A stretch of 64,000 nucleotides of DNA from Trachythela sp. YZ-2020 (GCA_016169945.1 JADLSH010000367.1:4214001-4278000), one strand, 5' to 3'; positions 1-10,735 are shown, numbered from the stretch's first letter. The notes: generated by a model not told the origin, from the sequence alone. Numbers and translations: made by a program.

Positions 1-1030
1 CGTGGACTGTGACCCCTCTGAGACTGATGAAGACATTTTAGCTAGTTTCTAAACGAGCATTGCTTTCTAATCCCATTTTCAAAGTGTTAAAATGGTAAAA
101 TACAGACACCTGCGCCGGTTAGCTTGTCTATTGGATAAGTGGAAAACAGGGAACAAATATCGTAATGATACATTTATTTGACAACCTGCAATCTAAAATC
201 TTTCTTTTAGAATAACAAAATCATGCACGTACAAGCACGTACACTTCAACTTACCTTTAGTTAGTTATTTGAAATTTAGGTCAGGTCCACCTTTTTAGGT
301 TTCAAAGTTTCCAACTTTGCAGTATTGTTAATTTGTTATGCGGCAAAAATTCACACGAGTAAGGCATTCAGTCAGTGTTGCCGTCGTGCTGAAGCAGACA
401 TCCAAATATAGAAATAAAATCGATATATTTTTAAAACGGCTGAATGTATCGCAATATAGTTTAATGCCGTTCTTCATTAGCCTTAGGAAAATTCAATCAA
501 GCAATCCAAACGTTTTCAACTAGTTCGGTATCCTCTGTAGGTCTCGCAGAAGATGCGTGTCATTATTCGCCGCCATGTGTAAATTTGTGAGACCTAGACT
601 CTTGTCGCGGACATAATGTGGTATTTCTCCAAGACGACGCGACTAATCCCTTAACGGTTTCATGCTGGTCTTGATTAATATCAAAGCAATAAATTCTATA
701 AATTTCCGACCTTCCAAGTCATTCTGTTTTGCTTATATTTCGTGCATAACAAGTCTTGTCGATGCGCGTCAGCCTGTCACAAACTCGAAACTGAGGGAGG
801 ACGTTCGCATACGAAACAGAATATCTCGTCAACACGAAGCTGTTTTTCTATAATATTTCGTGCCGTTCTTCGTTAATACCAGGAGCATTGAATTTGTCAA
901 AATTCATTCACTTTTCCTGTTTAGTTTTTAGTGTAGAGTGAACAAAAGCCAATAACATCGCGGTACGCACCCCCCTGATCCGCCGGTCAAAACAAAACTG
1001 CATTAATCCGCTATTAATCCAACATACGTC
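1..1030. other. Unassigned stretch with two small conserved frames
   Basis: No recognisable gene. Two short open frames, 338-523 and 662-853, recur nearly unchanged at 31343-31528 and 31667-31858, and the first also at 62182-62367. Being shared by recent copies says little about coding, and neither resembles a family I know. No clear splice or poly-A signal ties them to a gene. Confidence 0.4.
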
Positions 1031-1233
1031 CACAGTATAAAGACGACCAGTAGCGCCACTCGGCGATGCAACATGTAGCCGGCTTTTTATGCAAAAATAT
1101 GCAGTTTACTGGCCAGGAAAGTTAGTCTAGCTTGCTTATTGGCCAGAAAAAGCAATTGACTGGCTGCCAATGCGTAATGAGTAGGCACACAAAATTTCAA
1201 ATGAGTGGCCCTACTGGTCGTCTCTATACTGTG
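1031..1233. mobile_element. 203-bp MITE, hAT-like
   Basis: Terminal inverted repeats CACAGTATAAAGACGACC and GGTCGTCTCTATACTGTG flank a non-coding core. ATACGTC stands immediately on both sides; read as ATACGTCC it would be an 8-bp duplication, as hAT elements make. Copies 2 and 3 have the empty site with a single ATACGTCC (near 32034 and 62876), so this is a true insertion confined to copy 1. Confidence 0.85.
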
Positions 1234-1298
1234 ATACGTCCATAACATTGGGAAAATCCCGCGCATTAATAGCGGATTAAAGGCAATTTTCCATTACA

Positions 1299-1661
1299 AT
1301 GGCGGAAGGTTGTTCGCTAGTGAGCTCCATAAGTTTCGACAATAATTGTGTTATTGAATGTACTTCTGCTGATATTCTTAAACATAAAGAATGTTTCAAC
1401 CTATCCTACGATGGTAAACGATTAAAATGGCTTGGAAGTCTTGATTCCTTAAAGAATTTTATTAAATTTGGTATCAAATTATGCGGTGATTGGACATCAC
1501 CTGGCAATAGCTCTAAAAAGTTTTCATGTCATGGCCCGGTTATCTCTATTACTTGGTACCCTGGTAAACTAAACTCCCTTATACTACACGGTGAAGCAGG
1601 TCCTGCCTTTTCGGATATGTTGATCGAAGCCGCCCATGCTATATATAGCAAGTCAAAATAA
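1299..1661 (+). CDS. LINE A small N-terminal ORF (120 codons)
   Basis: An intact 120-residue frame at the very 5' end of LINE A. It has a globular composition with a central DGKRLKWLGSLDSLKNFI stretch followed by GDWTSPG and an ITWYPGK segment. I recall similar DGKR.KWLG domains beside cnidarian LINE reverse transcriptases, but cannot name a family or a function. It is followed after 57 bases by the coiled-coil frame, in a different reading frame. A role as an RNA-binding or structural ORF1 product would be normal for this position, but that is inference. Confidence 0.55.
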   Translation: MAEGCSLVSSISFDNNCVIECTSADILKHKECFNLSYDGKRLKWLGSLDSLKNFIKFGIKLCGDWTSPGNSSKKFSCHGPVISITWYPGKLNSLILHGEAGPAFSDMLIEAAHAIYSKSK

Positions 1662-1718
1662 CCGCCGTTCGAAATCTACCTACTTCAGTTATTAGACGAA
1701 AGCAAAAATCCAAACAAT

Positions 1719-2276
1719 ATGTCTATGTCTTATTGTACATTTAGCAATATTGTAGAATCGGATTCAGTGGTTGAAATGGGATTCGAGAGTTCAAACCGCT
1801 TAGACAAGAACGATGCTCTGGTTAGCGGATGTGTGGAAATGACAAATAACCCTCTACACAACAAACCAACGCAAAGATCCTACTGTGATTGTCAGTGTTC
1901 GCTGCTAGCTGCCGACCTAGAAGGGATTAAGCTTGAAATTACAATTATGCAAAACGATATTAAGACCAATGCTAGTAAACCCCGAGCTGACCAGGTGAAC
2001 CGGCTGAAAACCGAGCTTTCCAGTGAGAGAGAAAAATGTGAGCGCCTTGAAGCCGATTTGTCCCTTATAATTCAAGGACGAACCTGTGAGGTTAGTGAAA
2101 CGAACGATATCATTGCTTCACTTGAATGTAAACTTAAAACCACCGAGGCGACTAATGACTCTCTGAGACAATTAATTAATACCATAATATCCAATTCTAA
2201 ACCAAACGAGTTTCTCCCCAGCAGTGTCCCTGCAATGGGAGATACTCAGTGCTTGCCTAATAGAAGGTCAAATTAA
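1719..2276 (+). CDS. LINE A ORF1-like coiled-coil protein
   Basis: A 185-residue open frame. Residues about 65-150 are rich in Glu, Lys and Leu with heptad spacing (LKTELSSEREKCERLEADL), predicting a coiled coil like the trimerising segment of LINE ORF1 proteins. The N-terminal part holds a CDCQC cluster near residue 57. The 3' flank (2280-2345) contains a degenerate repeat of the GRTCEVSETN-coding stretch, a sign of local duplication or decay. An ORF1 RNA chaperone is the likely role, by position only. Confidence 0.55.
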   Translation: MSMSYCTFSNIVESDSVVEMGFESSNRLDKNDALVSGCVEMTNNPLHNKPTQRSYCDCQCSLLAADLEGIKLEITIMQNDIKTNASKPRADQVNRLKTELSSEREKCERLEADLSLIIQGRTCEVSETNDIIASLECKLKTTEATNDSLRQLINTIISNSKPNEFLPSSVPAMGDTQCLPNRRSN

Positions 2277-2576
2277 TTATGACTTTATTCATGATCCAGA
2301 TGCACAAATAATTAAAGGGCGAACTCGTGAGGTTAATGAAATAATCTAATTATGACCCTGAGCATGCTTCGCCTGTAAAAACCTCCCACGGTGACCAACA
2401 TAAAAAAGTTGATTCGAATGCAAAGAAATCGACAGTTATTATCGACCACAATTTACCACTTCTTGATAATAACTTCCCGACCTCTCCACCTCTCAAAGTA
2501 AACTTACAGAGATCGGAACAACAAAACGGACAAATACGAAGGAATTATTTTCGAAAGCGCCCCCGAAAACGTCCTC

Positions 2577-5512
2577 GTGCCCGACTATCCCAAGAACGAG
2601 ACCGAGAGAATTACTATTACCAAACCTCTACCAAAACAGGCCAAAACATCTAGATCTGGTACGTCGAATAACTGTCCCACAATAACACGTAGTTCAGTTT
2701 ATCAATCAGAGCCCCATGTAATAGAAAATCCCACATATGAAATCCCCACAAGAATTACTAGACGTAAGAAACGCCCGTATCAGAATCCAGGGAGAGCAGT
2801 CAACTATCATGCTCTGAAAAATTTGAAAAATATAAAAATCCCCAAAAGGTATGATATTCCCACCATTCTATCTGCGAATGTGAGGTCGCTGCCAAAGAAG
2901 GTAGATGAGATTGAACAAATAGCTCTGCTCAATTCTGTTGGTGCTATTTGTATAACCGAAACTTGGTTATCGCCAGAAATTCCTGACTCATCCATTTCTA
3001 TTCCCGGTTATAATTTATTCCGAAGGGACCGAATTGAAACGTCTGGCGGTGGTGTGTGTGTATACGTGGACCAAAATATACCATGCAAACTTTTGGAATT
3101 CAGTGATCAAACGGAGCTCGAATCAATATGGATATCAATGAGACCACATAGTTTACCAAGAGAAGTTACATCAATCGTAGTAGGCGTGGTCTATCATTCG
3201 ACGAGTAATGGGAAACCTGAGAACATTATTTTACGTGATCATGTAAATGTTCAAAAAAATCTTGATGCTGCGTTACTTAAACAGCCAAATGCATTAATTA
3301 TTCTAACAGGTGATTTTAATCCAACATCGACTGGTTTTAATCAAAAATATATAACCCAAGTGAATAGCCTTAAACAGTTGGTTACCTTTAAAACAAGAGA
3401 TTCTGGTATTTTAGACTGGCTGTTTACGAACAGACCTAAACTGTTCTCTTTAACCCAGCTACCTAAGATTGCATCATCTGACCATTATTCAATTCTGGCA
3501 AAGCCTATACTTAGAGGTGAAACTAAACTAATAAGTAAATCTAAAATACGCGATATGAGGGATAGTGCGTGGTGTGCGCTAGGTCGATGGATTACTCAAA
3601 AAGATTGGTCCTCTGTCCTCGAAGCCAATATGTGTAAAGATAAATTTGATCTTTTTAACTCAGATCTTAACCAGGCTATTGATAGATTCCTTCCACAAAA
3701 AGAGGTTAAAAAGTACCCAACAGATCGACCATGGATCACTACTAAGATTAAAAAAGGGATTCAAAAACGCCAATCAGCTTTTATCCAGCAAGGGAAAATG
3801 TCAACAGCATACCGATATTGGAGAAACAAAGTCCAACGTTCCATTCGTGCAGCAAAATACCAATATTATAGCGTTAAAGTTACTGATGTACAAAGAGTTA
3901 ATTCCGCAAAATGGTGGAGAGAAATCAAAAAACTCTCTGGGCAAAGTTCAAAACTGGAATGGCACCATCAGTTTCTAGAAAATAGCTCTGACACTAAGTT
4001 ACTAGCTAATAGGATTAACAACTTCTTTACTGGCCTTACTGATAATTTTGAGCCTTTAACTCCACGCGTTGTATCTCACGAAATTCCACAGGATTTCTTA
4101 GTAACTGAAAATGAGGTCTACAGAGCACTATCAGCGCTCCAAGTAAATAAATCAGTCGGTCCTGATTACATCCCGAATAGAGTCCTCAAGGAATTCGCGC
4201 ATGAGTTGGCACCTATCATCAAAGATATCTATAACCAATCAATGAAAGAGGGATATATTCCTGAACTCCTCAAATCATCAATTGTTATTCCAGTACCGAA
4301 GATCAACCCCCCTAAAACCATAGAAAATGACCTCCGACCTATCTCGTTGACATGTACCATAGCAAAGGTCATGGAAGGTTTTACATGCACAAGACTCCTA
4401 CCTCAGAAGATAAGCTGGATCCGCGCCAATATGCTCGTAAAAATCATTCAACAACAGATGCTCTACTATATACATTGCAAGCAATCTACGAAGCAGTGGA
4501 TACTGGTGAGGCCGGAGCACGCTTATTCTTTGCTGATTTTTCTAAAGGGTTCGACCTCATTGATCATACCATACTTCTACACGAACTAGAGAACCTACAA
4601 GTTCATCCTGCACATTTGAATTGGATTGCAGCCTTTCTAACCAACCGTATGCAGGCTGTTAAAATAGATGGGGTTCTATCAGACTGGAAATCAGTGAAGG
4701 GTGGGGTTCCTCAAGGAACTAAACTAGGCGTAATTCTCTTTATTGTCATGACAAACAAATTGCTCTGGGAATGGAATCTCCGGACTAAATTTGTCGATGA
4801 CACATCCGTACTGGAGATTATCCCAAGAAATTCCATTAGCGTCCTAAACAATGCTGCTGCTGATATACATAATTTTGCCATAGAGCATAATATGAAGCTA
4901 AATCCTACCAAATGCAAAGAAATGCTTATTAACTTCCTACGCAATCCAAACTTTCTGATTAAACCTATACAAATAGGTAACTATATGTATAAGATCCTAG
5001 GTGTGATCATGAGTAGTAATCTAAAGTGGAACTGTCATGTCGACCACATTATCAAGAAAGCCAGTAAGAAACTATATTCGCTAAGGGTACTGCGTAGAGC
5101 TGGAGTCGAAAATGATAATATCTTAAAAGTTTATTTAACTATAGTTCGACCAGTGCTGGAATACGCCGTACCGGTATGGCAAGCCATCCCGGACTATTTG
5201 TCTGAGGCAATCGAAGTCGTGCAAAAGAGATCACTTAAAATTATCTATCCTGAGTGTGATTCGTACACAGACGCATTATATCTAGCCGACATCCCTACAC
5301 TCAAGAGTAGAAGAGATCTATTGTGTGAGAAATATATGGACAAAATGAAATCTAAAGACCATCCCCTACATAATCTACTTCCAAAACCGGTCGTCTTTGA
5401 GAATCAGCGTAATCTGAGAAGGAAATCAGAACAATTTTACCTGTTTAAAAATAATACGGTCTGTAAAACGAACAGAGCACAATCCTTTTTTACCTTTAAA
5501 TTTTTCCATTAA
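2577..5512 (+). pseudogene. LINE A ORF2: AP endonuclease plus reverse transcriptase, frameshifted
   Basis: The first frame (2577-4589) opens with GTG, not ATG, so its true start is unknown. It holds an endonuclease/exonuclease/phosphatase domain: SANVRSLP near 2870, ITETWL near 2955, GDFNPTS near 3310 and SSDHYSI near 3476. The RT domain starts near 4100 (DYIPNRVLKEF, RPISLT). It breaks near 4380-4430, and a second frame (to 5512) carries FADFSKGFD, GGVPQGTKLG and the catalytic FVDDTS near 4790. One indel thus separates the RT finger region from the catalytic palm. The usual YADD/FADD is FVDD here, so activity is doubtful even apart from the break. Confidence 0.9.
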
Positions 5513-5915
5513 TACTGCTTAATTAAATATTTAGAAATATGCTGTAAATATTAGGAATAAATAATAATAGTCTAAATTTGAACATTTTAATATGAACATT
5601 ACCTTAGAAATATTATGTAAATTTTATTAGTAAGCTCGTTAATTCAGTTGTATAACTGCAAGAGAGTTTTAATAAACATCAATAATAATAATAATTACAG
5701 CCGCTTTGACCGCGCGGGCGGAACGACCATGTTTCAACTTTCGCTGTAGGTGTCTAGCATGAGATTTTTTTGTCCGCTTTACACCTCGCGGACACGCCTG
5801 AAAGTTGAACTACATTCAACTTTCTTGGCGTGCCCGCGCGACTAATTATTGACGTGATTCGAATCGGTCGCTTCGCCCGCGCGGGCAAAACGACCGTAAT
5901 GGAAAATGGCCTTAA

Positions 5916-6030
5916 TGCAAGTTGCTTGCGAGCTTGCGAGTTGGTTTTTGCGAAGAGTGGAAAGAGCCTTAAGAATGCAAGTATAATTTCGAGGTAGTCC
6001 GCTAGTAAATATTGCAGGTGGGTAATAACT
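5916..6030. other. Short unique spacer
   Basis: Sequence starting TGCAAGTTGCTTGCGAGC, also found after the empty site in copies 2 and 3. A diverged version (CGCAGCGAGCTTGCGAGTTGG) begins the second and third 2.3-kb repeats of copy 2. Nothing coding is visible. Confidence 0.5.
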
Positions 6031-6325
6031 TAGCCTGCGTGGCAGGCGTTCTATTAGACAGCTTTAGCAAACACAACGGGACGTCAAAGAGGACGTGAAA
6101 ATGGCGTAAAAATGGCGTGGGCACATCCATAGATGGGCATATCACGCCATTTTTACGCCATTTTCACATCCTCTTTGACGTCGCGTTGTGTTTGCTAAAG
6201 CTGCCTATTGTGGGGGAGGGAGTTTTGTTTAGAGCGCGCGCTTGAGAGCGTGCGTCACCTAGCGCGCGCTCTCAAAAAAAGCGCGCGCTCTAAACAAAAC
6301 AATGGAACGCCTGCCACGCAGGCTA
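6031..6325. mobile_element. Nested-palindrome MITE (TAGCCTGCGTGGCAGGCG ends)
   Basis: Outer inverted repeats TAGCCTGCGTGGCAGGCGTT and AACGCCTGCCACGCAGGCTA enclose two further hairpins. One (about 6056-6206) has long arms AGCTTTAGCAAACACAAC / GTTGTGTTTGCTAAAGCT. The other (about 6225-6301) has AGAGCGCGCGC / GCGCGCGCTCT arms. Copies 2 (about 32195-32305) and 3 (about 63040-63140) have lost the first inner hairpin. GCCTGCG.GGCAGGC-ended repeats are common in anthozoan genomes, as I recall. Confidence 0.75.
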
Positions 6326-7500
6326 GGCTAAACTCGGCATGAATGTCATCATACACAAAGGGTAATTAACATGCTGCCAATTTGGGTTGTGTTCTACGAA
6401 AGAAGACAGTGAAATCTTTATACATATAGAGATGCCTTTTAGAAAATAGCCACGGATGCACTACAATGCATGTTTTGAAGCCATCATTCTCTTTTCCAAG
6501 GCAATCATACTTCGCCATCTTTTTTAATTAGGGTGTCGACGGAATAACAAACTCGTAGACCTGTACACGTCATATACTGGTACATACCGTTTAAAAGTTA
6601 CGCCATACTCTCATCCTTATACTGCATAAAGTAATTATTATAATTGGCGCATTCAGTAGCCCTTCGCGAGATCGCATCAAATTCCCGCCTGTTCCTGAGA
6701 TGTTGAGTTGTGAGTGAACCAAACGTTTCTCTTCTGGATGTTTCACTACAGTCTTCGGGTGAAAAACTCGATTTTTCAATGGGAATTTGTTTCTATTGTT
6801 GAGCCATTTGATCTTACTTTGTATCGCAGGGATTATTTTAAGGTGCAGTTATAACCAATTAGTGCAGTGATAAATGAGATTTGAGCAGTCGTAAACGCAA
6901 CTGACTATGCAGTAATAAATTCTTCTTTTAGTAATTAGATTTAACGGTGATTAGTGAAAGGATCACTCATCACTCATCAGAAATTATGTACAAAATCACA
7001 ATAACTTTTCATATTGCCTACCATGCATGCATTTAGAAGGCATACTTTGAGTACGAGATTGACTATTTAGCAAATATATATATATAGCCAAAATATACAC
7101 AAATAAGAGGATTAAAGGACACTTAATTTAAAATGCACACAAAAAACTCATTCAAAACAGCAAAATTATAGCAATAGATTTCGATAAAACCGAATACACA
7201 ACCAGACGTTATTTAGGTTTGTCACACATTCCTCTTAAATAACGTCTTACACTCAGGTCGCATAATTGAGGTCAATATTCACAAGTACATTCAAATCGTC
7301 TCCTGATTCATGTGAATAAAAAGTCTTTATCTCCATTATATTTGTACGTGCGTGCAATATCAGATAGACATTATTATGCAAGACATTTGCCAAAGTTCAA
7401 CATTCAAGAGGTTCATTCCAAAGCATGTTAAAAATATAGATTGAGTTAAATCAGGACGATACAAATTTGTCACTATACTATACCGTTGAAAGAGAAGGAA
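6326..7500. other. Unassigned sequence, amplified threefold in copy 2
   Basis: AT-rich, with a short minus-strand frame beginning MAKYDC near 6515 that is kept in every copy but differs in reading frame between them (one extra GGT-type indel in copy 2). A second frame at 6591-6779 is likewise shared. There is no known domain, so both are probably incidental. The same segment occurs at about 32310-33400, 34550-35650 and 36825-37940. Confidence 0.4.
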
Positions 7501-7528
7501 ACATATCTACACGAAAGATCTCAACTAG

Positions 7529-7860
7529 TTGATTGTTGAAGACTTCTTCTACTTCACTTCCGTTGGAAAAATCACTGCTGCTACAATTGTTATCAAGGAT
7601 TGTTTACCAGTCATTCTGGGCCCTCTTACGAATTTAATTAATTGTTCCATAATGTCGGGAAAGTTTCCCGATAAATGGAAATTATCCGAGGTAATACCAC
7701 TGTATAAAGATGGCGATCATGAGATAGCTTCCAATAATAGACCTCTCTCATGATCACTTTTAGAAGTTTTATTAAAGGTCTGTGAAAAAGATGCACTCGA
7801 CCAATTTAGTTCATACATAACAGAAAATCAACGCCTATCACACAGAATATCTTTTAAATT
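7529..7860 (+). pseudogene. LINE reverse transcriptase fragment
   Basis: About 75 residues in frame with KDCLPVILGPLTNLIN, FPDKWKLSEVIPLYKDGD and NNRPLS, the typical finger-domain start of LINE reverse transcriptases, then a stop and a frameshifted continuation ending near ENQRLS. No catalytic motif remains. It lies directly before the foldback-like element and has a near-identical counterpart in copy 2, so it predates the duplication. Confidence 0.85.
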
Positions 7861-8078
7861 GTTAGCATATATTTAACATTTTAATGAATTTAATACATAA
7901 GAACATATTACGAAGGTTTTAATAGACAGATTTGTTTTAGGACCTTACTGCTCGAGTGGTTTAACTTGAGTGGCTTAACTCGAGTCGGCTTAACTCGAGG
8001 GGCTTAACTCGAGGCCGGGGCTTAACTCGAGGAGCTTAACTCGAGGAGTAGCTTAACCGGCCTAGATACCGTCGCGTG

Positions 8079-8427
8079 CGTACGCATTGTACGTACGCAT
8101 TGTACGTACGCATTGTACGTACGCATTGTACGTACGCATTGTACGTACGCGGTGTACGTACGCATTGTACGTACGCATTGTACGTACGCATTGTACGTAC
8201 GCATTGTACGTACGCATTGTACGTACGCATTGTACGTACGCATTGTACGTACGCATTGTACGTACGCATTGTACGTACGCATTGTACGTACGCATTGTAC
8301 GTACGCATTGTACGTACGCATTGTACGTACGCATTGTACGTACGTATTGTACCTACACCTTGTACGTACGCCTTGTACGTACGCCTTGTACGTACGCCTT
8401 GTACGTACGTATTGTACGTACGCATTG
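8079..8427. repeat. 13-bp minisatellite TACGTACGCATTG, left arm
   Basis: About 27 tandem copies of a 13-bp unit containing the palindrome GTACGTAC. Variants (ACGCGGTG, ACACCTTG, ACGCCTTG) cluster at the ends. The period is not a multiple of three and the unit has no stop codon in any phase, so open frames arise on both strands and do not indicate a gene. Confidence 0.95.
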
Positions 8428-9123
8428 CACAATGTTGTTTTGTATTAAATTACACACAACAATTTAGATGTTTCTCTTAATACGTTTTGGCTTTATTGTT
8501 CGATAGCCATGGTTTCTTTAGACTCATCTTCGTGCAAATTCACCCACTTCATTGCGCGTTTTTCGCCATTTTCATTGGAGCTTCTGTAGAGTTTCTGTAA
8601 AGCTTCTGTGAAGCTTCTGTGGAGCTTCTGTGAAGCTTCTGTAAAACTTCTGCGGAGCTTCTGTGGAGCTCTCCAAAAGTAGGATAAAGGGGGTTTGACG
8701 AATACGAAAAATCGAAAATGTATACATTTTTAGAGCAAAATATGAATAATTAGTGACGCTTGGATGCATGCATAAACTAACACAGACAAAGATTAACGTT
8801 TTAAACAATTTATTCCTTTAGGTATAACAAATATTTACACAAATATACAGTTATTAAACATATTGTCCAGCTTTTACACTGTTTTCTATGCGAGAGTCGA
8901 TGCGAGAGTCGATGTGAGGTCGATGTGAGGTCGATGTGAGGTCGATGTGAGGTCGATGTGAGGTCGATGTGAGGTCGATGGCCAAACAAGCCAAACAAGC
9001 CAAACAGGCCAAACAAGCCAAACAGGCCAAAAAGGCCAAACAGGCAGGAAAGGAAGTAAAATAAAAAGATAAAACTAACTCTCTGTGAGGTCGATGTGAG
9101 TCGATGTGAGGTCGATGTGGGGC

Positions 9124-9140
9124 ACCGGTTCGAGTCCGGT
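9124..9140 (+). other. tRNA T-arm-like motif (B-box-like)
   Basis: ACCGG TTCGAGT CCGGT forms a perfect five-pair stem with a seven-base loop matching a pol III B box. The inverted arm (near 9640) has a one-base variant, and copy 2 repeats the motif at 39623-39639. No anticodon arm or acceptor stem accompanies it, so it is not a tRNA gene. It may be a relic of a tRNA-derived promoter or chance. Confidence 0.4.
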
Positions 9141-9330
9141 TCGGTAGATGTAAACATTTCGGGGTTCTGTAGGGGTTCTGCAGGGGTTCTCTCGGGGTTC
9201 TGTAGGGGTTCTCTCGGGGTTCTGTAGGGGTTCTCTCGGGGTTCTCTGGGGGTTCTGTAGGGGTTCTCTCGGGGTTCTCTGGGGGTTCTGTAGGGGTTCC
9301 CTGGGGGTTTCCTCGGGGTTCCCTTGGGGG
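9135..9330. repeat. GGGGTTCTGTA / GGGGTTCTCTC minisatellite
   Basis: A mix of 11-12-bp units (GGGGTTCTGTAG, GGGGTTCTCTC) in the left arm; its inverted counterpart is at about 9481-9612. The same repeat occurs at 39645-39830 and inside the Polinton-like element at about 50067-50240. Confidence 0.9.
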
Positions 9331-9766
9331 TTTTTTTTTGGGTTTTTTTGGATTTTTTTCAAAGGGCAATCGGACCACTCGGACAATATTTATTTCGATA
9401 TGCGGGCTCTTACGGGAAGCAGGGACGCCTGGCCCGATTGGCCTTTGAAAAAAAAAATAAAAAAATAAAAATAAAACCGAGGGAACCCCGAGGAACCCCT
9501 ACAGAACCCCCAGAGAACCCCAAGAGAACCCCTACAGAACCCCCAGAGAACCCCGAGAGAACCACTACAGAACGCCGAGAGAACCCCTGCAGAACCCCTA
9601 CAGAACCCCGAAATGTTTACATCTACCGAACCGTACTCGAACCGGTGCCCCACATCGACCTCACATCGACTCACGTCGACCTCACAGAGAGTTAGTTTTA
9701 TATTTTTATTTTACTTCCTTTCCTGCCTGTTTGGCCTTTTTGGCTTGTTTGGCTTGTTTGGCCATC

Positions 9767-10046
9767 GACCTCACATCGACCTCACATCGACCTCACATCG
9801 ACCTCACATCGACCTCACATCGACCTCACATCGACCTCACATCGACCTCACATCGACCTCACATCGACCTCACATCGACCTCACATCGACCTCACATCGA
9901 CCTCACATCGACCTCACATCGACCTCACATCGACCTCACATCGACCTCACATCGACCTCACATCGACCTCACATCGACCTCACATCGACCTCACATCGAC
10001 CTCACATCGACCTCACATCGACCTCACATCGACCTCACATCGACTC
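9767..10046. repeat. 11-bp minisatellite ATCGACCTCAC, right arm
   Basis: About 25 nearly perfect copies of an 11-bp unit; the inverted left arm (8886-8983) has only about nine. The period explains the three overlapping frames with Thr-Ser-His-Arg-Pro-type repeats. Copy 2 has about eleven on the left (39399-39515) and about twenty on the right (40102-40327). Confidence 0.95.
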
Positions 10047-10537
10047 TCGCATAGAAAACAGTGTAAAAGCTGGACAATATGTTTAATTACTGTATATTTG
10101 TGTAAATATTTGTTATACCTAAAGGAATAAATTGTTTAAAACGTTAATCTTTGTCTGTGTTAGTTTATGCATGCATCCAAGCGTCACTAATTACTCATAT
10201 TTTGCTCTAAAAATGTATACATTTTCGTATTCGTCAAACCCCCTTTATCCTCCTTTTGGAGAGCTCCACAGAAGCTCCACAGAAGTTTTACCGAAGCTTC
10301 ACAGAAGCTCCACAGAAGCTTCACAGAAGCTTTACAGAAACTCCACAGAAGCTTCACAGAAGCTTTACAGAAACTCCACAGAAGTTCCAATGAAAATGGC
10401 GAAAAACGCGCAATGAAGTGGGTGAATTTGCACGAAGATGAGTCTAAAGAAACCATGGCTATCGAACAATAAAGCCAAAACGTATTAAGAGAAACATCTA
10501 AATTGTTGTGTGTAATTTAATACAAAACAACATTGTG

Positions 10538-10735
10538 CAATGCGTACGTACAATACGTACGTACAAGGCGTACGTACAAGGTGTACGTACAAGGTGTAGG
10601 TACAATGCGTACGTACAATGCGTACGTACAATGCGTACGTACAATGCGTACGTACAATGCGTACGTACAATGCGTACGTACAATGCGTACGTACAATGCG
10701 TACGTACAATACGTACGTACAAGGCGTACGTACAA
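10538..10735. repeat. 13-bp minisatellite, right arm (TACGTACAATGCG)
   Basis: About 15 copies, the inverted counterpart of 8079-8427. It is followed by a spacer with TGACGTCA-like and CGCGACGCCATTTTG sequence (10736-10800) that is deleted from the left arm of this copy but kept in the left arm of copy 2 (38545-38608). Confidence 0.95.

Larger units (their letters stand above)
1299..5693 (+). mobile_element. LINE retrotransposon A (jockey/CR1/L2-like), degenerate
   Basis: A 4.4-kb non-LTR retroelement inserted 18 bp into the TTAA MITE. ATTACA flanks it at 1293-1298 and 5694-5699 as a target duplication. It ends in a short AAT/TAA repeat tail instead of poly-A. It encodes two small N-terminal frames and an endonuclease-reverse transcriptase frame broken once. 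The element begins exactly at an ATG codon, so it is either slightly 5'-truncated or has almost no 5' leader. Absent from copies 2 and 3. Confidence 0.9.
1281..5911. mobile_element. TTAA-flanked MITE interrupted by a LINE
   Basis: TTAA stands at 1277-1280 and 5912-5915 and only once in the empty site of copies 2 and 3 (AGCGGGTTAATGCAAG). The outer ends are inverted repeats: AGGCAATTTTCCATTAC on the left, GTAATGGAAAATGGCC on the right. The match continues past the LINE: sequence at 5700-5728 is the inverted counterpart of 5867-5895 (GCGCGGGC core). The original element was thus about 230 bp, with inverted repeats near 46 bp. The TTAA target suggests piggyBac-type mobilisation. Confidence 0.85.

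Noticed and set aside
6591..6779. Minus-strand frame MKNRVFHPKTVVKHPEEK, repeated five times in the window
   Set aside because: Repeated because the segment is duplicated; several copies carry frame changes nearby and no family is recognisable.
8022..8480. Six overlapping long open frames on both strands with VRTMRTYNAYVQC-type repeats
   Set aside because: They arise from a stop-free 13-bp repeat read in every phase; no codon bias, start context or homology supports a protein.
9124..9140. tRNA gene
   Set aside because: Only a T arm is present; acceptor, D and anticodon arms are absent and surrounding sequence is minisatellite.
9767..10046. Possible CRISPR-like array
   Set aside because: The units are contiguous 11-bp repeats with no unique spacers, in a eukaryotic sequence; it is a minisatellite.
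9613..10086. Open frames with repeated TSTSHRPHID residues, and the similar ones at 39346-40414
   Set aside because: Product of the 11-bp ATCGACCTCAC array, open in all three phases.
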